Positions 43,170-51,690 of a stretch of 64,000 nt of DNA are shown here, in pieces. The notes below the pieces were generated by a model. That model did no database searches. It worked only from the letters and a program-made list of their open reading frames with translations, and had not been told where the DNA came from. How positions within the stretch are numbered: the first letter of the stretch is position 1; the number at the start of each line of letters is the position of its first letter. This DNA comes from Mesorhizobium sp. (GTDB taxonomy: Bacteria > Pseudomonadota > Alphaproteobacteria > Rhizobiales > Rhizobiaceae): positions 1 to 64,000 of the forward strand of contig SAJS01000023.1 in the NCBI GenBank assembly GCA_004017535.1, written 5' to 3'. A program made the position numbers and the translations under genes.

Positions 43170-43361
43170 CTATTTGCGCGTGAAATAGACCACCAGCAAC
43201 AGCAGCGCCAGGGCCACGGCCTGCAGCATGACGCGGGCCTGCATCAGCTTGTTCGATGTGACGCCGGAGCCGCCGCGCATCATGTTGATGAGGCCGCGGA
43301 CCAGCACGATCAGCACGGCCGCCATCGCGATGACGGCGAGAATCTTCAAGATGATGACCAT
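43170..43361 (-). CDS. Small twin-transmembrane (HIG1-like) protein
   Basis: A 63-residue membrane protein with two helices: VIILKILAVIAMAAVLIVLV near the N-terminus and a C-terminal VALALLLLVVYFTRK segment, joined by a glycine-rich turn (MMRGGSGV) and NKLMQARVMLQ. The pattern fits the HIG1-domain (hypoxia-induced) small proteins of alphaproteobacteria, which are linked to respiratory complexes in related organisms. It lies 18 bp upstream of the adenosyltransferase gene. Confidence 0.75.
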   Translation of the reverse strand: MVIILKILAVIAMAAVLIVLVRGLINMMRGGSGVTSNKLMQARVMLQAVALALLLLVVYFTRK

Positions 43362-43386
43362 CTGGATGGCTCCGGTTCAGTTTCGG

Positions 43387-44253
43387 TCAGGCGCGCCTGG
43401 CGAGCACGCGGTAGAGCAGGGACGCCGGCAGGATGCGTTTGAGCACCGCGCCGATCCTGGCTGGCACGGTTACCACATAGTGGGGGCGCGGGCGCTGTGA
43501 CAGAAGCGCGTGGCGGAGCGCCTTGTGCACGATCTCCGGCCCGGGCTTCAGTTTCGACACGCTGCCGCCGGCCTGCAGCCGGGCGAGCTGCGCCTGATAA
43601 TCGGCGCGGTGGACGGAATTCTCGACGTCGATGTTCTTCAAAAACCAAGGCAGGCCATTGCTGGCGATTTTCGACGTCACCGGTCCCGGTTCGATGAGGG
43701 AAAGGTGAATGCCGCTGCCTTCGAGCTCCTGGCGCATGCACAGCATCAGGCCTTCGATGGCGTGCTTGGATGCCGAATAGGCGCCGCGGAAGCGGACAGG
43801 TGCCAGTCCGAGGATCGAGGAGCAATGGACAAGGCGGCCGTGCCCCTGGCGGCGCATGACCGGCATGACGCGCCGGGTGAGATCGTGCCAGCCGAAGAAA
43901 TTGGCCTCGAACTGCTCGCGAAGTGCTGCGACCGGCAGGTCCTCTACGGCGCCGGGCTGAGCGTAGGCGCCGTTGTTGAACAGCGCGTCAAGCGTGCCGC
44001 CGGTGCGTTCAAGCACCGCCTCGACCAGCGCGGCGATGGATTCCGGCTCACGATAATCGAGATAGAAGGCCTCCAGGCCGTCGGCCTCGAGCACTGCGAT
44101 GTCGGCCGGCTTGCGCGCCGTGGCGAAGACCCGCCAGCCCTCCGCCTTCAGCGCCCGCGCGCAATAGGCGCCGATGCCGGAGGAGGCCCCGGTGACGAGC
44201 ACGGTGCGCAATTCTTTCGCGACGGTGGACGTTGTCTGACCTGGGGTTGCCAT
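43387..44253 (-). CDS. Short-chain dehydrogenase/reductase
   Basis: An NAD(P)-dependent classical SDR of 288 residues. The cofactor motif TGASSGIG lies near residue 21, the NNGAY stretch takes the place of NNAG, and the catalytic YSASK (YxxxK) occurs in FRGAYSASKHAIEGLM with an upstream serine in HCSSILG. A C-terminal extension of about 60 residues is basic and may be membrane-associated. The frame starts at a TTG at 44262; the ATG at 44253 is preferred. The substrate is unknown. Confidence 0.85.
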   Translation of the reverse strand: MATPGQTTSTVAKELRTVLVTGASSGIGAYCARALKAEGWRVFATARKPADIAVLEADGLEAFYLDYREPESIAALVEAVLERTGGTLDALFNNGAYAQPGAVEDLPVAALREQFEANFFGWHDLTRRVMPVMRRQGHGRLVHCSSILGLAPVRFRGAYSASKHAIEGLMLCMRQELEGSGIHLSLIEPGPVTSKIASNGLPWFLKNIDVENSVHRADYQAQLARLQAGGSVSKLKPGPEIVHKALRHALLSQRPRPHYVVTVPARIGAVLKRILPASLLYRVLARRA

Positions 44254-44311
44254 TTGCCGCAATCACTTCCCATATTCGCGGCGTCGACACAATCGAGCGG
44301 AGCGCGGGTCC

Positions 44312-45163
44312 TTGCTCAGGAATATCGTCGCCGTCAAGCGCGTGCTCTACGATGCGATCGGCCATTTCACCAATGACGACGGGTGGGCGATGGCCAGCCA
44401 TCTCGCCATCACCTCGCTCATGGCGCTGTTTCCGTTCCTGATCTTCGCCACGACACTGGCCAGCTTCCTCGGCGCGCAGGCGTTCGCGGACACGGCGGTG
44501 CATCTCGTCTTCGACACCTGGCCGGAGCAGATCGCCAAGCCGATCGCGCGCGAGGTGCAGAACGTTCTCACCGTCAGGCGGACCGACCTTTTGACGTACG
44601 GCGTCGTGCTTGCCGCCTATTTCGCATCGAACGGCATCGAGGCGCTGCGCACCTCGCTCAACCGGGCCTATCGTGTCACCGAAACGCGCGGCATCATCCA
44701 CCGCAGGGTGCAGAGCATCATTTTCGTGCTGATCGCCACGGCCTGCTTCCTGGCCGTCAGCGTGCTTCTGGTGTTTGCCCCTCTGCTGGCAAGGCTGGCG
44801 GAGGCGCATCTCGAATGGATCAAGCCCTATATGGGCACCATCACGCTGTGGCGTTACGTCGTCGCCTCCACCGTCATCGTCATCGGGCTGTTCTCGGTGC
44901 ATATCTGGCTGCCGGCCGGCAAGCGCCGCTTCGTCTCGATCATACCGGGTATCGTCTTCACGCTGATCGCCTGGCTCGCCGGCTCGACCATCTTCGCCTC
45001 CTATCTCGACCATTTCTCGTCCTACGTGACGACCTATGCGGGGCTCGCCTCGATCATGATCGCGGTGGTTTTCCTCTACATCATCTCGGCGATCTTCATC
45101 CTCGGCGGCGAGCTCAACGCCGCGATCAGCCGTTACCTGGAGGCGCGTGCGCGCGTCGGGTGA
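44312..45163 (+). CDS. YihY/BrkB-family inner-membrane protein
   Basis: An inner-membrane protein of 283 residues with six hydrophobic segments. MASHLAITSLMALFPFLIF and the C-terminal FLYIISAIFILGGELNAAI are conserved features of the YihY/BrkB (former ribonuclease BN) family. Its function is unclear; it has been linked to serum resistance and lipid or solute transport. The start is a TTG at 44312. The 3' end overlaps the convergent DMT transporter gene by 31 bp. It is divergent from the SDR gene, 58 bp apart. Confidence 0.83.
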   Translation: MLRNIVAVKRVLYDAIGHFTNDDGWAMASHLAITSLMALFPFLIFATTLASFLGAQAFADTAVHLVFDTWPEQIAKPIAREVQNVLTVRRTDLLTYGVVLAAYFASNGIEALRTSLNRAYRVTETRGIIHRRVQSIIFVLIATACFLAVSVLLVFAPLLARLAEAHLEWIKPYMGTITLWRYVVASTVIVIGLFSVHIWLPAGKRRFVSIIPGIVFTLIAWLAGSTIFASYLDHFSSYVTTYAGLASIMIAVVFLYIISAIFILGGELNAAISRYLEARARVG

Positions 45164-46074
45164 GATGTGTTGGATCTGGTGGTCGCGAGGGCTACGCCAA
45201 GGGTGGCAATCGCCATGCCGGCGATCTGCAGCAGGTTGAGCTGCTCGTCGAAAAGCATCCAGGCGATGACCGCGGTCACGGCGGGCACGAGGTAGAACAG
45301 CGAAGCGACCTTCGACATCTCGCCGTCCCTGATCATCACCATCAACAGGAAGATGGCGCCGACCGACAGCACCAGGACCAGCCAGGCCATGGCAAAGATC
45401 AGCTCGCCGTTGACGGTGATGGCGCGTGTCTCGAAGGCGAGCGAGCCCAGGATCATCACGATGGAGCCGCCGACATACTGCCACATCGTCGCCGACACCA
45501 GGTCGCCGCCGGAAGCATAGCGTTTCTGCCAGATGGTGCCGGCGCTCATGCCGAGCACCGAGACGAGCGAGGCGATTAATGTTGCCGCGGTCACGCCGCC
45601 GCCGACCGCTCCGAGCTTCGGCCACAGCACAATGACGACGCCCACAAGCCCGACAGCGAGCCCGGCCCAATGGCGGGGCAGGATCGCCTCGCCGAGGAAT
45701 CTGCCGGCGAGCACGGCGGTGATCAGCGGCTGCAGGCCGACGATCAATGCCGAAAACCCTGCCGGCATGCCCCGGTGGATCGCCCAGAAGACAGCGCCGA
45801 GATAAACGCCGTGCATGAGGACGCCGGCCATCGTCGCATGCAACGCCTCGTCGCGCGTCGCCTTGCGCGAGCCAAGCAGCACGGCGAGGCCGGCAAACAG
45901 GATCGCCGCTATCACGAAGCGGATGGCAAGGAAGGTAAAGGGCTCGGCCCAGGGCATGGCGTAGCGCGCGCCGATGAAGCCTGTGGCCCACAGAACGACG
46001 AAGGAGGCGGGAATGAACCGCTTGATGCTCTGCATGGGTGGGAAGCTGCCGGGGTGAACGGTTGATGACGGCAT
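45133..46074 (-). CDS. EamA/DMT-family transporter
   Basis: An inner-membrane transporter of 313 residues with two EamA repeats and about ten helices (for example FVVLWATGFIGARYAMPWA and SVLGMSAGTIWQKRYASGG). It is distinct in sequence from the DMT protein at 14155. Starts at 46074 or at 46035 (MQSIKRF) are both possible, as neither has a strong ribosome-binding site. The substrate is unknown. Its 3' end overlaps the BrkB gene by 31 bp on the opposite strand. Confidence 0.8.
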   Translation of the reverse strand: MPSSTVHPGSFPPMQSIKRFIPASFVVLWATGFIGARYAMPWAEPFTFLAIRFVIAAILFAGLAVLLGSRKATRDEALHATMAGVLMHGVYLGAVFWAIHRGMPAGFSALIVGLQPLITAVLAGRFLGEAILPRHWAGLAVGLVGVVIVLWPKLGAVGGGVTAATLIASLVSVLGMSAGTIWQKRYASGGDLVSATMWQYVGGSIVMILGSLAFETRAITVNGELIFAMAWLVLVLSVGAIFLLMVMIRDGEMSKVASLFYLVPAVTAVIAWMLFDEQLNLLQIAGMAIATLGVALATTRSNTSHPTRARASR

Positions 46075-46192
46075 TTGCTCTAATGCCGTTCAATCCGGCA
46101 AGCAAAACGAAACGGTTGATCCATAAGCTAAGTCGAATTCAACAAACCGTGCCAACAGGGGGCATGGCGCATGGCCGCGCCATGGGTGAGGC

Positions 46193-46480
46193 ATGCTTTT
46201 GCATCTCGACACGACCTGGCTTTTGTTCGCCTTCTTGATCATCGCCGCCTTCGGTTTCTTCTTCGGTACGGCGCTCGACGCGATCATGAAGGAGAACGGA
46301 TTTGGCCCGACCGGCAACACGCTGCTGTTCATCTTCGGCTTCTTTGCCGCAGTGACGGTCGCCGGCAAGCATGGCATCAGCCTGAGCGATCTCAGGCTGG
46401 CGGTTGCCTGTGGGCTCGGCGGCGCCTTTGCCCTCATCAGCACGCTGGCGCTGATCAAAGCCGGGATGGCGCGGCTTTAA
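46193..46480 (+). CDS. Small hypothetical membrane protein
   Basis: A 95-residue protein with three hydrophobic segments: about 8-27 (TWLLFAFLIIAAFGFFFG), about 43-58 and about 70-90. I do not recognise the family. The coding look of the frame, a start close to an upstream GTGAGG and the 4-bp convergent overlap with gluQ support a real gene. It has no operon partners. Confidence 0.6.
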   Translation: MLLHLDTTWLLFAFLIIAAFGFFFGTALDAIMKENGFGPTGNTLLFIFGFFAAVTVAGKHGISLSDLRLAVACGLGGAFALISTLALIKAGMARL

Positions 46481-47349
46481 TCAAACTCGACAAGCCGCCT
46501 GACGTCCTGCGGCGACATGCCCGCCTCGCGAAGCGCGGCTAGACCGGTGTCCTTGAAGCTCTTGGACAGTTTTCTCCCGTCCGAACCAAGGATCAGGCGG
46601 TGGTGGAAATAGCGCGGCTGCCGGAGACCGAGCAGCTCCTGCAGCAGGCGCTGCACGCCGGTCGCCGCATGGAGGTCCTGGCCCCGCACGACATGGCTGA
46701 CGCCCTGCAGCGCGTCGTCGAGGACGACGGCGAGATGGTAGCTGGTCGGGATGTCGCGGCGGGCGACGATGACGTCGCCCCAGGCCTGCGGTTGTGCTTC
46801 GATCATTTGCGTCGCGGACATCAACTGGTCGGTGAACTCCACCCATGACAGGCCGGCGGTCACGCGCGCCATGGCCGCCTCGACGTCGAGCCGCCATGCG
46901 AAGGGCTTGTTCTCGGCGATCCGCCGCTTGCGCTCCCTGGCCGGCAAGGCCTTGTCGAGCGGCGGGTAGAGTGGCACGCCATCCGGATCGCGCGGCCAGT
47001 CGCGGCCGCCTCTCTCGGCGATGAAGGCGCGGATCTCGCCCCGGCTCATGAAGGCCGGATAGACCAGTTCCTCGGTGATCAATCGATCGAGCACGGCCCG
47101 GTATTCGGCAAAATGCTCGGACTGGCGACGCACCGGTTCTTCCCAGCGCAATCCCAGCCATTCGAGGTCGCGGAAAATGCCGGCCTCGAATTGCGGCGTG
47201 CAGCGGGTGATGTCGATATCCTCGATGCGCAGCAGCAGCCGTCCGCCCACCCGCGCCGCCATCCGCTGGTTGAGCAAGGCGGAATAGGCATGGCCGAGAT
47301 GCAGTTCGCCATTCGGGCTCGGCGCGAAGCGGAATGTCAGGAGCGTCAT
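46477..47349 (-). CDS. gluQ: Glutamyl-Q tRNA(Asp) synthetase
   Basis: A truncated glutamyl-tRNA synthetase paralogue that glutamylates queuosine in the anticodon of tRNA-Asp. The class I motifs are HLGHA and KLSKS (GRKLSKSFKD). The C-terminal anticodon-binding domain is missing, as expected. The zinc-binding CxC region of E. coli GluQ-RS appears here as VYPAFMSRGEI with no cysteines, so this enzyme probably lacks the structural zinc. The frame is open to 47412, but the ATG at 47349 (MTLLTFRFAPSPNG) is the usual start. Confidence 0.87.
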   Translation of the reverse strand: MTLLTFRFAPSPNGELHLGHAYSALLNQRMAARVGGRLLLRIEDIDITRCTPQFEAGIFRDLEWLGLRWEEPVRRQSEHFAEYRAVLDRLITEELVYPAFMSRGEIRAFIAERGGRDWPRDPDGVPLYPPLDKALPARERKRRIAENKPFAWRLDVEAAMARVTAGLSWVEFTDQLMSATQMIEAQPQAWGDVIVARRDIPTSYHLAVVLDDALQGVSHVVRGQDLHAATGVQRLLQELLGLRQPRYFHHRLILGSDGRKLSKSFKDTGLAALREAGMSPQDVRRLVEFD

Positions 47350-47438
47350 TTCTCGGGCGGCATTCGGGTTGAAAGGTGCTTTCGCCGGTTGGTATTTAGC
47401 CTCCATTGCCATTTCGCGGGCGCCCTGGGAACAAGAAC

Positions 47439-48098
47439 GTGCAACGCATCGCCTCGCTCGACGACATTGCGGCAGGGCTCGATGCCCTCTGCCGGATCGA
47501 TCCGCGGCTGAAGACGGTGCGCCGCAAGGCGGGTGAGGTGCCGCTCCGGCTGTCGGAGCCAGGCTTTCAAAGCCTGGCCTCGATCATCGTTTCGCAGCAG
47601 GTTTCCCGCGCCAGCGCCGATGCCATTTTCGGCCGGCTGGTCAAGCTGGTCGATCCGCTGACGCCACAGGCAATCCTGGCCGCGGGCGAAGACGTGTTTC
47701 GCGAGGCCGGGCTGTCGCGGCCGAAGCAGCGTGGTCTGCTCGCCGTGGCCGAAGCGGTGGCTGGCGGGCTCGATCTCGATCACCTGTGCACCCTGGATGC
47801 CGGCGAAGCGATCGCGGCGATGACGGCCGTGCCCGGCATCGGCCCATGGACGGCCGAATGCTATCTGTTGTTCGCCGCCGGCCATCCGGATGTGTTCCCG
47901 GCGCGCGACGTCGCGCTGCAAACGGCGGTCGGCCATGCGCTCGGCATCGACCCGCGTCCGCCGGAAAAAATGCTTATCCGGCTGGCCGAATCATGGAGCC
48001 CCTGGCGGGGTGTCGCGTCGCGGCTTTTTTGGGCCTACTATCGTGAACTGAAGGGCAGGGACGCGGCGCCTCCCGTCGAAATGGCCAAAAAAGCATGA
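47439..48098 (+). CDS. DNA-3-methyladenine glycosylase II (AlkA-like)
   Basis: A base-excision repair glycosylase with the HhH-GPD fold. The helix-hairpin-helix reads AVPGIGPWTAECYLL, followed by the catalytic aspartate region VFPARDVALQ. VSRASADAIFGRL is typical of alphaproteobacterial AlkA-like proteins. The frame begins at a TTG at 47406; the GTG at 47439 gives MQRIASLDDIAAGLDAL and leaves 89 bp to the divergent gluQ. It lacks the N-terminal domain of E. coli AlkA. Confidence 0.84.
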   Translation: MQRIASLDDIAAGLDALCRIDPRLKTVRRKAGEVPLRLSEPGFQSLASIIVSQQVSRASADAIFGRLVKLVDPLTPQAILAAGEDVFREAGLSRPKQRGLLAVAEAVAGGLDLDHLCTLDAGEAIAAMTAVPGIGPWTAECYLLFAAGHPDVFPARDVALQTAVGHALGIDPRPPEKMLIRLAESWSPWRGVASRLFWAYYRELKGRDAAPPVEMAKKA

Positions 48099-48208
48099 AA
48101 ATCATGCGTTTTTGGGAGTTTCGGCGAGAGACAATCCGCTTCACATCCCTGTCATGTCGGGCTTACAGTATCCGCGCCGTTCGGTTTGGAATGTAGGAGG
48201 CGAAGGAC

Positions 48209-48766
48209 GTGACGGTTGCCGTATCTCCGGATGGGCTTCCCGCGCTGGTGCTGAATGCGGACTACCGCCCGCTCAGCTATTACCCCCTGTCGCTCTGGTC
48301 GTGGCAGGACGCCATCAAGGCTGTGTTCCTCGACCGGGTCAACATCGTCGCCGAATACGAGCACGCCGTCTCCTCGCCGACCTTCTCGATGAAGCTGCCG
48401 AGCGTGGTCAGCCTCAAGGCCTATGTGAAGCCGTCCAGGCATCCTGCCTTCACCCGCTTCAACGTGTTCCTGCGCGACCGCTTCCAGTGCCAGTATTGCG
48501 GCACGCCGGAGGATCTGACGTTCGACCATGTCATCCCACGCCATCGCGGCGGGGCGACGACCTGGGAGAATGTCGTCGCCGCCTGCTCGCCCTGCAATCT
48601 TCGCAAGGGCGGCATGATGCCGGCCCAGGCCAAGATGTGGCCGCTGCAGAAGCCGTATCAGCCGACGGTGCACGACCTGCACAACAACGGCCGCCTGTTC
48701 CCGCCCAACCATCTGCATGAAAGCTGGATGGATTATCTCTACTGGGATGTCGAACTGGAACCTTGA
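48209..48766 (+). CDS. HNH endonuclease-family protein
   Basis: A 185-residue protein with a central HNH nuclease domain: CQYCG and CSPCN form the zinc site, and FDHVIPRHRGG and the ENVVAAC stretch give the His-Asn-His core. The N-terminal part (PALVLNADYRPLSYYPLSLW) is conserved in the chromosomal HNH proteins widespread in alphaproteobacteria, whose role is unknown. The start is a GTG at 48209 with AGGAGG at 48195-48200. Its stop codon overlaps repeat copy D by two bases. Confidence 0.83.
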   Translation: MTVAVSPDGLPALVLNADYRPLSYYPLSLWSWQDAIKAVFLDRVNIVAEYEHAVSSPTFSMKLPSVVSLKAYVKPSRHPAFTRFNVFLRDRFQCQYCGTPEDLTFDHVIPRHRGGATTWENVVAACSPCNLRKGGMMPAQAKMWPLQKPYQPTVHDLHNNGRLFPPNHLHESWMDYLYWDVELEP

Positions 48767-48907
48767 GATCGTTTGAGAATTCGTGAGGCTGGCCGTCTGG
48801 AGCGATTGTCTGCGCTTCCGATGCTCACGGACCTGAATGTCCGCTGCGCTTCGGTTCTCGACAATCACTCCATACGACTCAGCCTGACGAATTCTTTCAA
48901 CGATCTC
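48765..48907. repeat. RIME-like intergenic palindrome, copy D (divergent)
   Basis: A 143-bp imperfect inverted repeat with arms GAGATCGTTTGAGAATTCG and CGAATTCTTTCAACGATCTC. It keeps the TGCGCTTCCGATGCTCACG core of copies A-C, but the central palindrome is GGACCTGAATGTCC instead of GTACTTAAGTAC. It lies between the convergent HNH and dsbB genes. Confidence 0.82.
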
Positions 48908-48929
48908 GCGTCGGCGCTTTTGTGCTGAC

Positions 48930-49448
48930 TCAATCCCGCGCGAGCGCGCTGCGGAAGGCGACTGCGGCCAGCACGAGGCTGGCGATGGCGTTCCAGCCGG
49001 CGAGCGAGAGGCCGAGGATGCGCAACGCCGCCTTGTCGCAGGAGGGCGGCACGAATTTGTCGAGCGCGTCGAGCACGCCCTTGCCGCCGGTGTCGACCGG
49101 GCCGGCGCCCGCCGTGCAGTCGGTCGGGCCGGCCCACCAATGCCATTCGACGCCGGAGTGGTAGACGCCGAGATAGAGGCCGTAGAGCATCAGCAAGCCG
49201 CCGATCGCCAGCAGGCCGCGCGTCACCCAGGCCGGCGCATGAAGCATCGAGGCTATCACCGCCAGCAGCATCAGCGGCGCGCCAATATAGTAGGGGGTGC
49301 GCTGCTCGAGGCAGAGATGGCAGGGGATGTAGCCGCCGATATACTGGAAGGCGAGCGCCGAGCCGACGGTCGCCGCCATGGCGACGGCGAGAAACAGGGC
49401 CGCGCGCGTACGCTGGCGTCCGGTATCGGCATTCATGGTCGCTGTCAT
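48930..49448 (-). CDS. dsbB: Disulfide bond formation protein B
   Basis: An inner-membrane quinone reductase that reoxidises the periplasmic thiol oxidase DsbA. It has four hydrophobic helices in 172 residues. The first periplasmic loop carries CHLC (C43, C46 from the upstream start) and the second loop carries the other cysteine pair (TDC and PPSC). It begins at the ATG at 49448, with 49436 as an in-frame alternative. No dsbA is present nearby. Confidence 0.86.
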   Translation of the reverse strand: MTATMNADTGRQRTRAALFLAVAMAATVGSALAFQYIGGYIPCHLCLEQRTPYYIGAPLMLLAVIASMLHAPAWVTRGLLAIGGLLMLYGLYLGVYHSGVEWHWWAGPTDCTAGAGPVDTGGKGVLDALDKFVPPSCDKAALRILGLSLAGWNAIASLVLAAVAFRSALARD

Positions 49449-49473
49449 CTAATCGGGTCCGTTGGTTGCGTCG

Positions 49474-50061
49474 CTATCCGTGGGCGTATCTGACGAGGAT
49501 ATAGAGCAAAATCAGGGCAGCCGCGCCGGCGCCGACGATCAATCCCAAGCGCATTTCGATGAACTCCCGGATCGATTCACCATAGCGACGCAACAGCCAG
49601 GCCAGCAGCAGGAAACGCGCGCCGCGCGCCACAATGGCCGAGACGACGAAGACAAGAATGTTGACGTGAAGCGCGCCGGCCAGAATGGTCACTACCTTGA
49701 TGGGCGGCAGGTGCGCGGCGCCGGATGTGACGAGCAGCACTAGCATCAGCCCGGTGCCTGACGACTGCCACCTCTCGAACGTGTCAAGCCCGCCGAAATG
49801 CTCCAGGATCGGCCGCGCTATCGCGTCGTAGGCATAGTAGCCGATCAGCCAGCCGGCAATGCCGCCCAGCACGGAGGCAACAGTGGCGGTCAGCGCGTAG
49901 CGATACGCGCGGTCGGGCCGCGCCAACGCCATGGGAAGAAACAGCACGTCGGCCGGTATGAAGAACACTGAGCTTTCGACGAAGGCGATGAAGGCCAGCC
50001 ACCATTCGGCGGATTTGCGCGCCGCCAGCGACAGGGTCCAGTCGTAAAGTCCGCGAAGCAT
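49474..50061 (-). CDS. YqaA/DedA-like membrane protein
   Basis: An inner-membrane protein of 195 residues related to the DedA/SNARE-associated (VTT) superfamily. ESSVFFIPADVLFLPMALARP with GGIAGWLIGYYAYDA are characteristic of YqaA-type members, which lack part of full DedA proteins. Members of the superfamily act as lipid scramblases or flippases in other organisms. GGAGAG precedes the ATG at 50061; the frame extends to 50085. dsbB follows 25 bp downstream. Confidence 0.82.
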   Translation of the reverse strand: MLRGLYDWTLSLAARKSAEWWLAFIAFVESSVFFIPADVLFLPMALARPDRAYRYALTATVASVLGGIAGWLIGYYAYDAIARPILEHFGGLDTFERWQSSGTGLMLVLLVTSGAAHLPPIKVVTILAGALHVNILVFVVSAIVARGARFLLLAWLLRRYGESIREFIEMRLGLIVGAGAAALILLYILVRYAHG

Positions 50062-50083
50062 CGGCTCTCCTAATGCAGTCGAC

Positions 50084-50127
50084 ACAATTCCGGACGGAAA
50101 ACCGCAGCGCGCTTTTCATGGAATTGC
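50084..50127. repeat. Short CAATTCCGGACGG palindrome, copy 3
   Basis: A 44-bp imperfect inverted repeat, ACAATTCCGGACGG to CATGGAATTGC, upstream of the YqaA gene. It is the closest relative of copy 2 at 7987-8030. Confidence 0.72.
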
Positions 50128-50396
50128 TCTCATCAATGTCACCCGAGACGCTTGGCGGTTTTGGGCAACGGCAGGCAGGAAGACAAGGACCCAAAGCGCC
50201 GCATCCAGCTTGCGGATGCGAGGCGCTCAACGCTTCGCCTGTCTAGAAAGATTTTCTGCGCCGCACAATGTCTGCGTCGCCACGAGGCCGAAGGGCGGGG
50301 CAATGCCGCCGGTTGCGCGGGCAAATCCGCAACAGGCCAGTTGACGAACACCCATCCGCCCGTATAGTCCGCGCCCATCCAGGCCGCCCGGCCTGA
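50128..50396. other. Gap before tRNA-Leu with a large hairpin
   Basis: No gene is evident between the YqaA gene and tRNA-Leu. The main structure is an inverted repeat at 50195-50227 with arms AGCGCCGCATCC and GGATGCGAGGCGCT (two extra bases in the right arm, loop AGCTTGC). It has no T run on either side. The tRNA promoter must lie in the last 60 bp but no clear motif was fixed. Confidence 0.45.
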
Positions 50397-50481
50397 GCCC
50401 CTATGGCGGAATTGGTAGACGCGCTCGACTCAAAATCGAGTTCCGCAAGGAGTGCTGGTTCGATCCCGGCTAGGGGCACCA
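50397..50481 (+). tRNA. tRNA-Leu (CAA)
   Basis: An 85-base type II tRNA with encoded CCA. The acceptor stem pairs GCCCCTA with TAGGGGC, the D-arm has TGGTAGAC, the anticodon stem CTCGA/TCGAG encloses the loop CTCAAAA with anticodon CAA (reads UUG), a short variable arm follows and the T-arm contains GGTTCGATCCC. It is convergent with the beta-propeller gene. Confidence 0.96.
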
Positions 50482-50526
50482 CCCTTCGCTCTGCGAGCTT
50501 CGGATGGCGGGCCATCTCAAATGATC

Positions 50527-51690
50527 CTACCGCATATTCCCCGTATGTCCCTGCGAATACCGTCCGGGCTGCGGCCACACCGTTAGGCCATGCGGCTCGA
50601 CGCCGACGCGGATTTTCGTCACGGCGCCGCTCGTCGTGTCGATCATGTAGACCTCGCTGTCGAAGCGGCCGGAGAGCCATAGCTGCTTGCCGTCGGCGCT
50701 GACATTGCCCATGTCGGGGCTGCCGCCGCCGGGGATCGGCCATTGCGCGACGACGGCACGGGTGGCGAAGTCGATCACCGTCACGCTGCCCGGGCCCTTG
50801 GCCTTGCCCTGTTCCATCTTGTGCGAGCCGCGGTTCGAGACATAGAGCCGCTTGCCGTCGCGGCTGACGACGAAGCCATGCGTGCCGATGCCAGTGGGGA
50901 TGAAGCCGATTTCCTTGAAACTGTCGCCGTCGATCAGGAAGACGCCGTCACTCATCATGTCGGCCACATAGAAGACCTTGCCGTCGGGCGACAGCCGGAT
51001 GTCCTGTGGCATGCCCATCTTGGAGAGGTCGAGATGGCCGAGCACCTTCTGGTTCTTCAGGTCGATTTTGGCCAGGCCTCCGTCGCCATATTCGCAGGTG
51101 AAGATCGCGTAGGAATTGTCGGCCGCGAAATCGGCATGGTTGATGCCGGGACAGGTCGGCGTCGGCAGGCTCGATTTCAGCGCCATGGTGTGCGGGTCGC
51201 GGAAATCGAGCTGCTTCATAGCCTCGTCGACGACGATCGCGGCGCTGCCGTCCGGCATGAAATAGAGGTTGTAGGGGTCGTCGACTGGAATCTGCTGGCC
51301 GGGCTTGGCCGTCATCGGGTCGATCGGCGTCAGGCTGCCGTTTTTGCCGGTGCCGTTGTTGGCAACCCAAAGCGTCTTGAGGTCCCAGGAAGGAACGACA
51401 TGTTGCGGCTTGCTGCCGACATTGAAGCGGTCGACTTCCTTGAGCGTTACGCTGTCGATCACCGAGACGCTGTTGGAGGAGCGGTTCGGCACATAAACGC
51501 GCGGCAGCGACCCGGTCGTCACGGGGCTCAGATGACCGGCGGCGGTGTGTTTGTAAATGTTGACGGGAGGCGGTGGCGGTTCGGAACAATCTTCCGGACA
51601 GGAGCCGGCATGGGATGCACCGGGCTGCAGCGATATGAGCAGCGCAAGCGCCACGCAAACACGGAGGAAGCGCGGAAAAGTCTCGATCAT
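50527..51690 (-). CDS. Exported YVTN/YncE-like beta-propeller protein
   Basis: A 387-residue secreted protein. The signal peptide ends near SHA after residue 28, followed by a CPEDC pair and a run of prolines. The rest is a seven-bladed propeller of YVTN-type repeats: RVYVPNRSSNSVSVIDS, LWVANNGTGKNGSLTPID, KVFYVADMMSDGVFLID, RLYVSNRGSHK and QLWLSGRFDSEVYMID. Such proteins are periplasmic and often scaffold or bind ligands. The start ATG overlaps the stop of the creatininase-family gene (ATGA), so the two are translationally coupled. The function is unknown. Confidence 0.85.
   Translation of the reverse strand: MIETFPRFLRVCVALALLISLQPGASHAGSCPEDCSEPPPPPVNIYKHTAAGHLSPVTTGSLPRVYVPNRSSNSVSVIDSVTLKEVDRFNVGSKPQHVVPSWDLKTLWVANNGTGKNGSLTPIDPMTAKPGQQIPVDDPYNLYFMPDGSAAIVVDEAMKQLDFRDPHTMALKSSLPTPTCPGINHADFAADNSYAIFTCEYGDGGLAKIDLKNQKVLGHLDLSKMGMPQDIRLSPDGKVFYVADMMSDGVFLIDGDSFKEIGFIPTGIGTHGFVVSRDGKRLYVSNRGSHKMEQGKAKGPGSVTVIDFATRAVVAQWPIPGGGSPDMGNVSADGKQLWLSGRFDSEVYMIDTTSGAVTKIRVGVEPHGLTVWPQPGRYSQGHTGNMR

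Noticed and set aside
44048-46105. 685-codon minus-strand frame covering the SDR 5' region, BrkB and the DMT transporter
   Set aside because: It is a mixture of shadow frames over three well-supported genes; no conserved domain is visible.
50243-50743. 166-codon minus-strand frame over tRNA-Leu and the propeller 3' end
   Set aside because: It reads through a clearly folded tRNA and part of a real gene in another frame.
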